NCBI RefSeq assembly: GCF_900086595.1
Contig: NZ_LT575472.1
Location: 2,738,030-2,802,029 of the forward strand
DNA from: Clostridium nigeriense
Lineage (GTDB): Bacteria; Bacillota; Clostridia; Clostridiales; Clostridiaceae
Length of the DNA stretch: 64,000 nt
Direction of reading: 5' to 3'
Below are positions 8,970 through 18,574 of this stretch, in pieces (the stretch's first letter is position 1; each line of letters begins with the position of its first letter). Made by a program: the position numbers and the translations under genes. The notes below the pieces were generated by a model. The model was not told the DNA's origin. It made no database searches and worked only from the letters and a program-made list of their open reading frames with translations.

Positions 8970-9563
8970 TTACTTTAAACTTTTAATCTTTTCTATAGGA
9001 AATGCTCTAAAATTAGCTCGTCCTTCTACTTGTCCTATTTTAATAGTTCCAAAGTCTCTACTATCTTTACTTGCTTCTCTATTATCCCCTAGTACAAATA
9101 ATTCATCTTCTCCAACAATTAATGGAAAACTTATATCCCTTCCATAAGTTTCTCCCTTTATATAAGATTCATTTAATTTCTCTCCATTTACATATACATT
9201 TCCGGATTCAATATTAATTTCATCTCCTGGTATTCCTATTACTCTTTTCACATATCTAATTCTACTATCAGAAATATTATTTAATGAAATAACTTCCTTT
9301 ATGTATGTATAACTTTCCTCTATCAAATTTCCTTTTTCTTCGTCTTTTAAAAATATAACAATATCTCCTCTTTTAGGAGTTATAAAATTATAGCTTAGCT
9401 TATCTACTAAAAGCTTTTCTCCACTATGAAGTGTATTTTCCATAGATTTTTGTTGAACCTTTGCCATAGCAAAAACCTTTGTATTAATTAATGATAATAG
9501 TATTATACTTCCTGTGATTGTTATAGCAATATTCCTCAATTCCCTCATTACTCTTTTTATCAT
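8970..9563 (-). CDS. lepB: Signal peptidase I
   Basis: The 197-residue protein has a single N-terminal membrane anchor (about 12-32) and an extracellular catalytic domain. The nucleophile Ser40 lies in QQKSMENTL and the general base Lys106 in YVKRVIGIPGD. Box E follows as VLGDNREASKDSRDFG, with the conserved GDNR/SxDSR residues. It removes signal peptides from exported proteins. The usual SMxPT is SMENT here, so the Pro is replaced, which is a mild oddity. The length fits the short Gram-positive Sip type. GAGGAG precedes the ATG. Confidence 0.93.
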   Translation of the reverse strand: MIKRVMRELRNIAITITGSIILLSLINTKVFAMAKVQQKSMENTLHSGEKLLVDKLSYNFITPKRGDIVIFLKDEEKGNLIEESYTYIKEVISLNNISDSRIRYVKRVIGIPGDEINIESGNVYVNGEKLNESYIKGETYGRDISFPLIVGEDELFVLGDNREASKDSRDFGTIKIGQVEGRANFRAFPIEKIKSLK

Positions 9564-9642
9564 AATACCTACTCCTCAAATTCATAATATGAACATTGTG
9601 AAATTAATCATTTATAAATGATTCATCTCTTCTAACTCCCTC

Positions 9643-9807
9643 TTACTTAAAATCTCTTTCATTTAAAACTGATTTTACAGACTTTTTTATGCTAGCTTCT
9701 ACATCTTCTAAGCTTTCTTTTATAGCATTTTTTACTGCAAACTTAATAATAAAGTACAATATAAAAATAGGTACTATAAAATATAATAAAATAAGAATTA
9801 TCCCCAT
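9643..9807 (-). CDS. Small single-pass membrane protein, 54 residues
   Basis: ATG 9807 follows a strong AGGGGGAGA site and opens a 54-residue frame ending at TAA 9643. Residues 2-24 are a very hydrophobic membrane segment. The rest is a charged amphipathic tail (NAIKESLEDVEASIKKSVKS). The layout resembles small bacterial regulatory or holin-like membrane peptides, but I recognise no family. It lies between signal peptidase I and another membrane-anchored protein on the same strand. Confidence 0.72.
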   Translation of the reverse strand: MGIILILLYFIVPIFILYFIIKFAVKNAIKESLEDVEASIKKSVKSVLNERDFK

Positions 9808-9825
9808 ATCTTCTCCCCCTAATAT

Positions 9826-10266
9826 TTATTCACTCTTAATATTCTCTAAATAATTAATAATACTTGTATCATCTGTAACTTTATATATTACAGTATTATG
9901 CCTTCCCTTTGTATCACTATAAACCTTAATATATTTATCATCAAAAATAACAAATCCTAAGTTTCCTGAAGAGTATTTTGAATACATTCTAACTTCAGTA
10001 ACATTTCTTTTATCTTGTTTTATCCTATCTTCTTTTATTTTTATTCCTTTTATATTATCTAAGAAGTTTTTAATATCATATTTATTTTCATATCTATATT
10101 CTTTATCATTACTTTCTCTTATTGTAATGTTAGTAAAATCTATATTATCTATTTTATTTAATATCAAGGTTTCTATAGTTCCACGCCTTGGAAATACTGC
10201 ATAAATATATGATCCTACTGATACTATAACTATAATTAATAAAAATATTTCAAATTTCTTTTTCAT
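9826..10266 (-). CDS. Membrane-anchored hypothetical protein
   Basis: This is a 146-residue protein of unknown family. An uncleaved signal-anchor (about residues 3-24) precedes a lysine-rich extracytoplasmic domain with alternating strands (EVRMYSKYSSGNLGFVIFDD). I chose ATG 10266 over ATG 10281 because GGGGGTG lies 7 bases upstream of it. The 54-residue membrane protein follows after 18 bases, so the two are probably cotranscribed. It is divergent from the flotillin gene. Confidence 0.75.
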   Translation of the reverse strand: MKKKFEIFLLIIVIVSVGSYIYAVFPRRGTIETLILNKIDNIDFTNITIRESNDKEYRYENKYDIKNFLDNIKGIKIKEDRIKQDKRNVTEVRMYSKYSSGNLGFVIFDDKYIKVYSDTKGRHNTVIYKVTDDTSIINYLENIKSE

Positions 10267-10331
10267 TAAATTCACCCCCATTAACTACCAATATTATATC
10301 ATATTATTTTATTAAATATTATTTTGATATT

Positions 10332-10361
10332 TTTACTTTTACTGTAATTTTATGTTAAAAT
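10332..10361 (+). promoter_or_regulatory. Candidate vegetative promoter of the flotillin gene
   Basis: TTTACT (10332-10337), an 18-base spacer, then an extended -10 TGT-TAAAAT (TAAAAT at 10356-10361). The start codon is 38 bases downstream of the -10. AT-rich background makes such matches easy to find, so confidence is modest. Confidence 0.45.
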
Positions 10362-10398
10362 AATAATGTATATTATAAAATTTAGGAGGAGAATAATA

Positions 10399-11859
10399 AT
10401 GGATGCTTTACTTGAAAAATTAATTGCTGCACTACCTATAATAATTATAGTAGTTGTAGTTCTAGTGCTTTTCCTTTCATTCTGGAGAAGAGTACCTGCA
10501 GATAAGGCAATGGTAATAACAGGACTAAGAAAAAGAGTTTTATTAGGTAGAGGGGGATTAATGATTCCTATACTAGAGACGGCTTCTACTATTTCCCTTG
10601 AAAATATTTCTATGACCACAGATGTAAGCGAAGCACCAGCAAAGCAAGGTATATTTGTAAATATAGTAGGTACTGCTGTTGTAAAAGTAAAAAATGATTC
10701 TGAAAATGTTTTAAAGGCCGTTGAACAATTTTGTAATGGTGGAGAAAAAAATACTGTTAATGTTATAAGAACAATTGTTGAACAAATTTTAGAAGGTAAG
10801 CTTAGAGGAATAGTATCAACTTTAACTGTAGAACAAATTAATGAAGATAGATCTTCTTTTGAGCAAAGAATTGAAGATGATATTAGAAATGAACTTGGTT
10901 CTATGGGATTAGTATTAATTTCTTATACAATATTAAAAATTAGTACTCAAGGTGGCTATTTAGAAAATAGAGCCAAGCCACAAATAGCAGCTGCAAAATC
11001 TGAAGCGGATATTGCTGAAGCTGAAAGAAGAAGAGATACTGAAATTAAAACTGCTATTGCTACAAGAGAAGGTCAAAAAGCAAAGCTTGAAGCAGAAACT
11101 GAAATAGCTCAAAGTGAAAGAGATAAAAAACTAAAATTAGAATCCTTTAGAGCAGAACAAGATAAAGCAAAGGCTAATGCCGACGTTGCTTATAAATTAC
11201 AAGAAGTTGAAAATAATGCTTTACTTGCAGAGCAACAAGCTGAACTTGCTGAAAAAGAAGCTTTAGTTGTAGAAAAGAAATTAATTGCTGAAGTAAAAAA
11301 ACCAGCAGATGCAAGAAAGTATGAAGTAGAAGTTGCTGCTGAGGCAAGCAAAATACAAGCAATAAAAAAAGCTGAAGCTGAAGCTGAAACCATTAAGGTT
11401 AAGGCAATTGCTGAAGCTGAAGCTAAGAAAATACAAGCGGAAGCTGATGCAGCTGCAATAAGAGCAAAAGGACTTGCTGAAGCTGAAGCTATTAAAGCAA
11501 GAGGTATTGCAGAAGCTGAAGCAAAAGATAGATTAGCAGAAGCTATGGCTAAGTATGGAGAAGCTGCTATAGTTGAAATGATAGTAAATAGATTACCTGA
11601 TGTAATGAAAGAAATTGCAAGTCCATTAGATCAAATAGACAAGCTGACTGTTATAGACAACGGTGGAAACCAAGGTGCTTCTAAAGTTTCTAAAATAGTC
11701 ACAGATGTAGCTGCTAATGGCTTTGAAGTATTAAAAGATTTAACAGGTGTTGACTTATCAAAAGTAATAAACGACTTTGTAAATAAAAGTTCAGCTTCAG
11801 ATACACTAGTCCCTAAATCTGATATAATTGATGCTGAAAGCACCAACATAGAAGATTAA
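10399..11859 (+). CDS. floT: Flotillin family protein
   Basis: The 486-residue protein has an N-terminal membrane segment (about 8-27), an SPFH/PHB domain (about 30-200) and a long Ala/Glu/Lys-rich coiled coil with EAEA repeats (about 195-390), then a flotillin C-terminal region. This is the YuaG/FloT architecture that scaffolds ordered membrane domains. I start at ATG 10399, which has AGGAGGAGAATAATA directly upstream, and not at ATG 10366. It appears monocistronic, with a terminator at 11888-11917. No NfeD-like partner is next to it, unlike many flotillin loci. Confidence 0.93.
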   Translation: MDALLEKLIAALPIIIIVVVVLVLFLSFWRRVPADKAMVITGLRKRVLLGRGGLMIPILETASTISLENISMTTDVSEAPAKQGIFVNIVGTAVVKVKNDSENVLKAVEQFCNGGEKNTVNVIRTIVEQILEGKLRGIVSTLTVEQINEDRSSFEQRIEDDIRNELGSMGLVLISYTILKISTQGGYLENRAKPQIAAAKSEADIAEAERRRDTEIKTAIATREGQKAKLEAETEIAQSERDKKLKLESFRAEQDKAKANADVAYKLQEVENNALLAEQQAELAEKEALVVEKKLIAEVKKPADARKYEVEVAAEASKIQAIKKAEAEAETIKVKAIAEAEAKKIQAEADAAAIRAKGLAEAEAIKARGIAEAEAKDRLAEAMAKYGEAAIVEMIVNRLPDVMKEIASPLDQIDKLTVIDNGGNQGASKVSKIVTDVAANGFEVLKDLTGVDLSKVINDFVNKSSASDTLVPKSDIIDAESTNIED

Positions 11860-11887
11860 TGCGTAATAAATAACTTTAATAAATTTA

Positions 11888-11917
11888 TAAAAACTCCTTA
11901 TTTAAGGAGTTTTTATA
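11888..11917 (+). terminator. Terminator between flotillin and the ABC exporter genes
   Basis: AAAACTCCTTA and its complement form a stem with a 3-base loop, followed by TTTTTATATTTT. A-runs on the other side make it usable by the convergent ABC exporter operon too. Confidence 0.82.
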
Positions 11918-11919
11918 TT

Positions 11920-13065
11920 TTAGTTTATCATAATTTTCTTCTCAGATTTAGTTGTCTTATGAGCCGCAATTACAAAAAATGCTACTGAAAATAAAAAAAG
12001 TATGAATAAATATTTGTAAGTTTCACTAAAATTATATCCTTGCTGTATATCTGATATAGTCTTCATTGCCCACCTTATTGGTGTGAAATATGATATTTTC
12101 TCTATTAAAGATGGCATTATCTCAAGTGGAACAAATGCTCCTCCAACCATAAGAAGCAACATGTTTGCAAAATTAAATGTATTTGATGCTTCTGTTCTAT
12201 TTTTAGCAAAAGCACCACAACATAAAGCAAGACTTATTGAAACTAATCCTACTAAAGAAAGTATTATAAATAGTTCAATATTTTTTAATCCTATTTCAAT
12301 ACTAAGCATATTAATACTTATTATTCCTAATATAACTTGTATTAAAATAGATATATACCCACTTATTACATTCGCTAAATAATACTCTAATGTTCTAACT
12401 GGTGCCATAAATATTCTCATATATATATTTTCATCTTTTTCATCAAATATCCTATAGGCTGTCCTCATCCCCCTTATTAACATAAACATAATTAAAAAAC
12501 CTATATATATTTGACTTGAAGAATAATCTGAATGCAAATCACTTAAACTTTCTTTCTTTATATTTACAGAAATATTTTTACTATAATTATCTATTGCCTT
12601 ATAATATACCTCTTCATCTTTATTACTAGCTAATGAAATATCTTTAATATTCATCATATCCATATTAATAAATTCTTTAATTAAATTTCCAACTCCATCA
12701 TCTTCAATTGAAGTAACCTTAACTTTATTAATATTTCCTTCAATTATTCCTTTTTCAAATTCGTCTTCAATTTCTATTACTACATTTATAGCTTTTTCTG
12801 AAAACAAGTTGTTAATATCTGTCTTATTAATTTCATTTACATTATATCCCTCTTTATTTTTTAAAGAGTTTATAATAATACTACTTGTTTTACTATTATC
12901 ATTATCAATAATCCCAATATTTATATAGCCAGAGTTTGTATTCATTACTATAAGCATTATATAAAGAATTATTACAGGAGCAAGCAATCCAATTAAAAAT
13001 TCAAAGGGATTTTTAACTATATCAACTCTTAAATTATTTTTTACTAATGTTAATATATTTTTCAT
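11920..13065 (-). CDS. ABC exporter permease (ABC-2 type), second subunit
   Basis: The 381-residue protein has the ABC2_membrane_3 layout: TM1 near 22-42, an extracytoplasmic domain (about 45-180), then five membrane segments (about 185-375), including the ABC-2 signature region NMLLLMVGGAFVPLEIMP. Its start overlaps the preceding permease gene by 32 bases. The ribosome-binding site GGGAGGA lies inside that gene, so translation is coupled. Together with the partner permease and ATPase it forms a heteromeric exporter, probably for a peptide, lipid or antibiotic. Confidence 0.88.
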   Translation of the reverse strand: MKNILTLVKNNLRVDIVKNPFEFLIGLLAPVIILYIMLIVMNTNSGYINIGIIDNDNSKTSSIIINSLKNKEGYNVNEINKTDINNLFSEKAINVVIEIEDEFEKGIIEGNINKVKVTSIEDDGVGNLIKEFINMDMMNIKDISLASNKDEEVYYKAIDNYSKNISVNIKKESLSDLHSDYSSSQIYIGFLIMFMLIRGMRTAYRIFDEKDENIYMRIFMAPVRTLEYYLANVISGYISILIQVILGIISINMLSIEIGLKNIELFIILSLVGLVSISLALCCGAFAKNRTEASNTFNFANMLLLMVGGAFVPLEIMPSLIEKISYFTPIRWAMKTISDIQQGYNFSETYKYLFILFLFSVAFFVIAAHKTTKSEKKIMIN

Positions 13066-14200
13066 TCATATTATCCTCCCTTCCTGTTATTAAATAAATC
13101 ACTACTATTATTAAGCCTAAAGTTATTACTCCAAATATAATCCAATTTATTAATAAACTAGTATCATCAGAATATATATATCTGAACACACTACTATTAA
13201 ACCATCTAAGTGGAGATATCTTAGTTATTAAATTAAATATTCCATCCATTTCTCCATATAAAGCGACATATCCTCCCCCTAAAAAGCATAAAACTGGGAT
13301 TATTATATTTTGCAATATTATTGATGAGACCTTATTATCTTTAAATATTATAGGAATTATAGTCCCTATTCCATTTACAAGTATTAAAAATGGTACCATA
13401 GCTAATGGCATTACTAATAAATTATCCCCATAATTAATATTAAATAAAATACTACTTAATATATAAGTTATTAATGAAACCCCAAATGAAAAGAAAAAGA
13501 ATCCTATAAATGATGATAAATAATATTTTGGAGTAGATAACCCAGATATTTTTATTCTGTCCTTAATATTACTTCTCTTATCATCCTTTAAAATAAATAA
13601 TGGATAACTTACAAAATAAAATAACATAAGACCTATTTCTGCTACACCATAATAATCCATGGAACTTGGACTTTTTTTATAAGGAATAGTCTTCTCTTCT
13701 ATATAATTATCTTTTTTTTGTTTTATTATTTCTTCAGCACTTTGTGGATTAATACTATAAATTTCTGCCACAGCATTATATCTATCAGATATACTTTTTA
13801 ATATTTGATATATAATAGATGACCTTATATAAGAATTATCATTAGAATACATTTCAATATTATTATCTTTTAAATATAATAATATTGCTCTATTAACTCT
13901 TACTTCTCTTTTGCCTTCCTCAATATTACTTATTTCTTTTATCTCTACATTTTTAATGTCTTTACTTTCTTTAACAATACTAGTAAAGGTATTAAAAACT
14001 TCATTTATCTTATTGTCTCCTTCATCTATATAACAAATTAACAAATCCTCTATTGCTACATTATTATTCATTTTATCAAAATAAGAAGATAAGGTGCTTC
14101 CAATTAAGAAAACTAGAAATAAAGGGAAAAATATCATAAATATAAGATTTTTTCTATCCCTAACGCAATTTAATATTGTAGCTTTTATAACTGCAATCAT
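13034..14200 (-). CDS. ABC exporter permease (ABC-2 type), first subunit
   Basis: The 388-residue protein has the same plan as its neighbour: TM1 near 17-38, an external domain (about 40-190) and a block of five C-terminal membrane segments. The ABC-2 motif region is PVLCFLGGGYVALYGEM. It lies 10 bases downstream of the ATPase gene. The pair of unequal permeases with one ATPase is typical of YvfS/LinN-like exporters that sit beside a DesK/LiaS-type two-component system. Confidence 0.88.
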   Translation of the reverse strand: MIAVIKATILNCVRDRKNLIFMIFFPLFLVFLIGSTLSSYFDKMNNNVAIEDLLICYIDEGDNKINEVFNTFTSIVKESKDIKNVEIKEISNIEEGKREVRVNRAILLYLKDNNIEMYSNDNSYIRSSIIYQILKSISDRYNAVAEIYSINPQSAEEIIKQKKDNYIEEKTIPYKKSPSSMDYYGVAEIGLMLFYFVSYPLFILKDDKRSNIKDRIKISGLSTPKYYLSSFIGFFFFSFGVSLITYILSSILFNINYGDNLLVMPLAMVPFLILVNGIGTIIPIIFKDNKVSSIILQNIIIPVLCFLGGGYVALYGEMDGIFNLITKISPLRWFNSSVFRYIYSDDTSLLINWIIFGVITLGLIIVVIYLITGREDNMNEKYINISKK

Positions 14201-14210
14201 ATTCTTCCCC

Positions 14211-15146
14211 CTAATCTCTTAATTTTTTACCTGTTAAAGATAAAAATACAGTTTCTAATGTTATTTCTTTAAATCTTAAATCATTAATTATTAACTCTTC
14301 TTCTGAAATTTCTTTAATTATTTTACTTAAATTATTTACTTCCTTAGAAGATGTAATAATTATATTTCCTTCATCAATTGAAACATCAATAACTCCCTCT
14401 ATATTTCTTAAAGTATCTATACTAACTTTATATACATTATCTACCCCAATATTAAGAATCTTTTTATCACTAACCATATCCTTTAATTCTTCCTTAGTAC
14501 CCTCAACTATTATTTTCCCATTATCTATAATAGCAATTTTACTACATAAACTTTCTGCTTCTTCCATATAATGAGTTGTATAAATTATTGTTACACCCTT
14601 TTTATTTAATAATTTAACTGCCTGCATAATATTATTTCTGGATTGAGGATCTATTCCTACCGTTGGCTCATCCATAATCAATATTTTAGGATTATGGACT
14701 ATAGCACATGCTATATTTAACCTTCGTAACATTCCACCTGAAAATTCTTCTGCCTTCTTCTTTTTAAATTCTAAAAGTCCTGTAAATTCTAAAGACTTAT
14801 CTATTGCTTCACTAAGTTCTTTTCCCCTTAACCCATATAGCTCTCCAAAAAATTTAACATTTTCATAAGCAGTAAAATTTCTATAAAGTGCAATGTTTTG
14901 TGGAACTAATCCTATATTCTTTTTTATACTAATTGATTTTTTTCTTATATCTTCTCCTAAAATTTTTATTTCTCCTAATGTTGGATTTAATAAAGAACAA
15001 ATTAAACTTATAGTAGTGCTTTTTCCTGCTCCATTTGGACCTAAAATTCCATATATCTCTCCTTCTTCTATACTTAAATTAATATTATCAACTGCTATTG
15101 TACTATCGTACTTCTTTACTAAATCTTTTATTTCTACTACCTTCAT
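14211..15146 (-). CDS. ABC exporter ATP-binding protein (CcmA/YvfR type)
   Basis: The 311-residue ATPase has Walker A GPNGAGKST at 36-44, Q-loop LVPQNIALY, signature FSGGMLRRL, Walker B ILIMDEPTVGIDPQS and switch His in IYTTHYMEEAE. A C-terminal extension (about 220-311) resembles the DUF4162 tail of drug-exporter ATPases. It is the first gene of the exporter operon. ATG 15146 has AGGGAGGGG upstream. The promoter and operator candidates at 15174-15239 would put it under the adjacent LuxR-type regulator. Confidence 0.92.
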   Translation of the reverse strand: MKVVEIKDLVKKYDSTIAVDNINLSIEEGEIYGILGPNGAGKSTTISLICSLLNPTLGEIKILGEDIRKKSISIKKNIGLVPQNIALYRNFTAYENVKFFGELYGLRGKELSEAIDKSLEFTGLLEFKKKKAEEFSGGMLRRLNIACAIVHNPKILIMDEPTVGIDPQSRNNIMQAVKLLNKKGVTIIYTTHYMEEAESLCSKIAIIDNGKIIVEGTKEELKDMVSDKKILNIGVDNVYKVSIDTLRNIEGVIDVSIDEGNIIITSSKEVNNLSKIIKEISEEELIINDLRFKEITLETVFLSLTGKKLRD

Positions 15147-15173
15147 AAATACCCCTCCCTATATCTTAGTTTC

Positions 15174-15202
15174 ATTATATAAAAAAGACCTTGCTAAATA
15201 AT
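15174..15202 (-). promoter_or_regulatory. Candidate promoter of the ABC exporter operon
   Basis: A perfect -10 TATAAT (15174-15179, minus strand) lies 28 bases before the ATPase start. The matching -35 position 17 bases upstream is a poor ATTATT, as expected for an activator-dependent promoter. It overlaps the T-run of the terminator at 15180-15214. Confidence 0.5.
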
Positions 15203-15214
15203 CTAGCAAAGGTC
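15180..15214 (-). terminator. Terminator after the LuxR-type regulator
   Basis: GACCTTTGCTA pairs with TAGCAAGGTC (one bulge) and is followed on the minus strand by TTTTTT. It closes the kinase-regulator transcript only 34 bases before the exporter ATPase start. Confidence 0.78.
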
Positions 15215-15225
15215 ACCTTTTATCC

Positions 15226-15239
15226 ATGACAAAAGTCAT
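15226..15239. promoter_or_regulatory. Candidate operator ATGAC-N4-GTCAT
   Basis: A perfect 5-base dyad with a 4-base spacer is centred about 66 bases upstream of the predicted exporter transcription start. The position suits a class I activator, and the form resembles dyads used by NarL/LuxR-family regulators such as DesR. The assignment to the neighbouring regulator is inference. Confidence 0.45.
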
Positions 15240-15307
15240 ATATTTTTCTCTTTTAAATTTAAGCATACAACCATCTTGACTTTAAATAAATCCACATAAT
15301 AAAAAAT

Positions 15308-15943
15308 TTAACTCTCCAAGTTTTTTATATAGTAAATAGCTATTTGAGTTCTATGTGTTAAATTAGTTTTTTGTAGTATAGATGTTATATAATTTTTTAC
15401 TGTTCCTTCAGATATAAAAAGTTTTTTTGATATTTCTTTATTATTTAACCCTTCTGAAATTGCTAACATAACTTCTAATTCCCTTTCAGTAAATAGGCTT
15501 GTATCTATTTGATTATTATTTTTTACTGAAATGATATTATTGCTAAGCTTAGTTAATACCTCTTCCTGTATAACTGCTATCCCCTTATTAACAAGCTTTA
15601 TGGTTTCAATTATTTTCTCAGGTTTTGTATTTTTTAATAAATACCCCTTAGCACCATTTTTAATTCCTTCTCTTATATATTCATCTTCATCAAAGGTAGT
15701 TAAAATTATTACCTTAGTTTTAGTATTCTTAGATACTTCCAAGGTTGCTTTAACACCATTTACTAAAGGCATTCTTATATCAACTAATGCTACATCAACT
15801 TCATTATCAAGTAAAAAGTCAACTAAATCCTTACCATTTTCGAACACTTCTACAACTTCAATTTCCTTATCATAAGATAAAATTATCCTTAAACTATCTC
15901 TTATTAAAGCATCATCGTCTGCAATTACTAATCTTATACTCAT
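15308..15943 (-). CDS. Response regulator, NarL/LuxR type
   Basis: The 211-residue protein has a receiver domain (1-120) with phospho-acceptor Asp55 in VALVDIRMP, Thr83 in ILTTFDED and Lys105 in YLLKNT. A C-terminal LuxR helix-turn-helix (about 145-208) shows FTERELEVMLAISEGLNNKE and GTVKNYITSILQKTNL. Its ATG overlaps the kinase stop (ATGA), so it is translationally coupled to the kinase. The most likely target is the downstream exporter operon, as in the YvfTU/LiaRS-type arrangement. Confidence 0.92.
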   Translation of the reverse strand: MSIRLVIADDDALIRDSLRIILSYDKEIEVVEVFENGKDLVDFLLDNEVDVALVDIRMPLVNGVKATLEVSKNTKTKVIILTTFDEDEYIREGIKNGAKGYLLKNTKPEKIIETIKLVNKGIAVIQEEVLTKLSNNIISVKNNNQIDTSLFTERELEVMLAISEGLNNKEISKKLFISEGTVKNYITSILQKTNLTHRTQIAIYYIKNLES

Positions 15944-17067
15944 ATATCCCCCAAGTATGGAATTAAAATAATAACTCCAAATCCATCCTCATTATTTATT
16001 ATTAATTTACCATTTATACCGCTTACCTTTTCCTCTATATTTCTTAGTCCTATACCCTTTTTTATATCTTTACACCCTATGCCATCATCTTTAACTTCTA
16101 GCTTTATAAACCTATTTAGTACTTCTATATTAACTATTATTAATTTTGCTTTAGAATACTTTGCAGAATTAGTTGTCAACTCCGTTATAGCTTGTATAAA
16201 TATAATCCATAATTTAGAATCTATTTTTTCCAAGTCACCACTATATAAAACTTTTCCTCTTATACTTGTATTCTTTATTTTTTCATCTAATATCTTTTTA
16301 ACTCTATTAATTCCTAGTTCTTCTTCTGCTGGTTTTATATTTCTAAGAGTCATTCTTATTTCTTCCATACCATTTCTTAAATTATTTATACAAGTGTCTA
16401 ACATTAAAAATCCCTTTACTTTATCACTATCCAAAATTATTTTAATTGCTTCTAGTTGAAGTAAAGTACCTGAAATAGTATGTCCTATTTTATCATGTAA
16501 TCTTGATGATATATTATTTCTTTCCTCTAATCTTGCAGTATGTAATATTTGCTCTTGAATATTTTTATCTTCTAATATCTTTTTTTGTAATCCATAAATT
16601 ACTTTTCTTTGTTCCTCTTGAGTTAAATCTATATTTTTTATTTTGCTATTTTTATTTTCATTATTAATTATCAATATTAATATTAAACCTAGTATTATAA
16701 ATATATTTTTCAAATTATTATTATTTAGAATAAACAATATTGGAACTATAGAAAAAGATAAAATAAAAATAGACTTTTTTTCTTTTATAAAATATTCTGC
16801 TACTAATACACTGAACATTAAAATTGCTGCTTGTATATATTTTGCACTAAATAATAATACTAAAATTCCCTCAATTAAAGAAAGAATTTTAAAATAAAAT
16901 TTATTATTTTCTAATATCCCTTTAAGAAAAATAACTATAATATAAATTATCATAAAAGAAACTACTATTAAGCTCAACTTATTTTCTTCTATACTTGTCC
17001 AAGCTATATATATACTTAATATTAACTTAATTGAAATATATATATCATAACTATTAATTATAAACAC
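15940..17067 (-). CDS. Sensor histidine kinase, NarX/DesK-like (HisKA_3)
   Basis: The 375-residue protein has an N-terminal half of about 5-6 membrane segments (1-140) and almost no external domain, as in DesK/LiaS-like intramembrane sensors. HisKA_3 follows with RLHDKIGHTISG and phospho-acceptor His191. The compact ATPase domain has an N-box TTNSAKYSKA, VKDDGIGC and GIGLRNIEEKV. The start is uncertain: GTG 17067 is the only conventional codon near the N-terminus, but its G-rich ribosome-binding site is almost adjacent. Membrane or envelope stress is a plausible signal. Confidence 0.88.
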   Translation of the reverse strand: MFIINSYDIYISIKLILSIYIAWTSIEENKLSLIVVSFMIIYIIVIFLKGILENNKFYFKILSLIEGILVLLFSAKYIQAAILMFSVLVAEYFIKEKKSIFILSFSIVPILFILNNNNLKNIFIILGLILILIINNENKNSKIKNIDLTQEEQRKVIYGLQKKILEDKNIQEQILHTARLEERNNISSRLHDKIGHTISGTLLQLEAIKIILDSDKVKGFLMLDTCINNLRNGMEEIRMTLRNIKPAEEELGINRVKKILDEKIKNTSIRGKVLYSGDLEKIDSKLWIIFIQAITELTTNSAKYSKAKLIIVNIEVLNRFIKLEVKDDGIGCKDIKKGIGLRNIEEKVSGINGKLIINNEDGFGVIILIPYLGDI

Positions 17068-17086
17068 CCCCAGCAGTAATTTAGAA

Positions 17087-17114
17087 TTAAAAACTCCCCT
17101 AAGGGAGTTTTTAT
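17087..17114 (-). terminator. Terminator after pepT
   Basis: AAAACTCCCTTA pairs with its complement around 17091-17110. On the minus strand a short T tract follows. It separates pepT from the kinase gene downstream. Confidence 0.75.
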
Positions 17115-17151
17115 ATAATTATTAAGTATTCATTTTAATTATTTATTATCT

Positions 17152-18372
17152 TTAGGCTTTTCCATAACGTTTTACTATATTAACAATAACTTCTACAGCT
17201 TTTTCCATAGACTCAACTGGTACATATTCATATTTTCCATGGAAGTTCTCTCCACCTGCAAATATATTAGGAGTTGGAAGTCCCATAAATGATAATCTTG
17301 CTCCATCAGTACCACCTCTTATAGGTCTTATGTTTGGAGTAACCTTAGCTTCTATCATAGCTTCCTTTGCATTTTCTACTATATGCATTACAGGTTCTAT
17401 TTTTTCTTTCATATTATTATATTGATCTTTTATTTCAGCTACTACAGTTCCTTCTCCATACTTTTCATTTAATTCTTTTTCTAGTTTTCTTATTCTATTT
17501 TTTCTTTCTTCAAAGCTTTCATTAAAAAAATCTCTTATTATATAACTTAAAGTAGTATTTTCAACAGTAGCATTTATATCTGTAAGATGGTAAAAACCTT
17601 CATATTTTTCAGTTTTTTCAGGAACTTCATTTAAAGGAAGACTATTTATAAATTCATTAGCTACTATTATAGAATTTAACATCTTATTCTTTGCATATCC
17701 TGGATGAACATTTACTCCTTTGATTTTTACTTTTACTCCTGCAGCATTAAAGTTTTCGAATTCAAGTTCTCCAATTCTTCCACCATCCATAGTATAAGCA
17801 AAATCTGCACCAAATCCATCAACATCAAAATGATCTGCACCTTCACCTATTTCTTCATCTGGAGTAAATCCTATTTTTATGTCTCCATGCTCTATTTCAG
17901 GATGATTTATTAAATATTCTACTGCTGTCATTATCTCTGCAATGCCTGCTTTATCGTCAGCTCCTAAAAGAGTTGTACCATCAGTTGTTATTAATCTTTG
18001 TCCTATATACTCTTTTAATTCTGGTGAAAACTTTGGAGATAATACTACAGAATCATTTAATTTAATATCTTCTCCATTATACTTTTCTATAATCTTTGGA
18101 TTAACATTTTCTCCACTATAATCTGGTGCAGTATCCATATGAGCTATAAATCCAATTTTCGGTATATCTCTATTGCAATTTTTTTCTAATGTAGCATATA
18201 CATATCCATGCTCACTTATTCTTGCATCTTTTAATCCTAATTCCTTTAATTCATTACATAACTTTTCGGCAAGTACTAACTGTCCCTTAGTACTTGGTGT
18301 AACTCTAGTTGTTTCATCTGATTTTGTGTTTAACTTAACGTATTCTAAGAATCTTTCTTCTACTTTTTTCAT
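17152..18372 (-). CDS. pepT: Peptidase T (tripeptide aminopeptidase)
   Basis: The 406-residue M20 metallopeptidase removes N-terminal residues from tripeptides in the cytoplasm. Zinc-site motifs are visible: [14 protein letters not shown] (first His/Asp), [14 protein letters not shown] (bridging Asp), [14 protein letters not shown] (catalytic Glu) and the C-terminal [14 protein letters not shown] start at ATG 18372 because GGAG lies 9 bases upstream and the length then matches PepT (about 408). ATG 18387 is less likely. It is a single-gene unit. Confidence 0.95.
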   Translation of the reverse strand: MKKVEERFLEYVKLNTKSDETTRVTPSTKGQLVLAEKLCNELKELGLKDARISEHGYVYATLEKNCNRDIPKIGFIAHMDTAPDYSGENVNPKIIEKYNGEDIKLNDSVVLSPKFSPELKEYIGQRLITTDGTTLLGADDKAGIAEIMTAVEYLINHPEIEHGDIKIGFTPDEEIGEGADHFDVDGFGADFAYTMDGGRIGELEFENFNAAGVKVKIKGVNVHPGYAKNKMLNSIIVANEFINSLPLNEVPEKTEKYEGFYHLTDINATVENTTLSYIIRDFFNESFEERKNRIRKLEKELNEKYGEGTVVAEIKDQYNNMKEKIEPVMHIVENAKEAMIEAKVTPNIRPIRGGTDGARLSFMGLPTPNIFAGGENFHGKYEYVPVESMEKAVEVIVNIVKRYGKA

Positions 18373-18574
18373 TACGTCACTCTCCATTCTTCTATTGTTT
18401 TATTACTTATTTATATAAATTATACCTATAAGCATAAATATTAACTTTACATTATTTATCTTATACTCTATATTTTAACATATCAATATAATAAACTTCA
18501 AAAGCAAAAATTATTATATAAACAAATTTAGAATAAAATTGATAATCTATAAATTATATTTAATATAAAGATAA

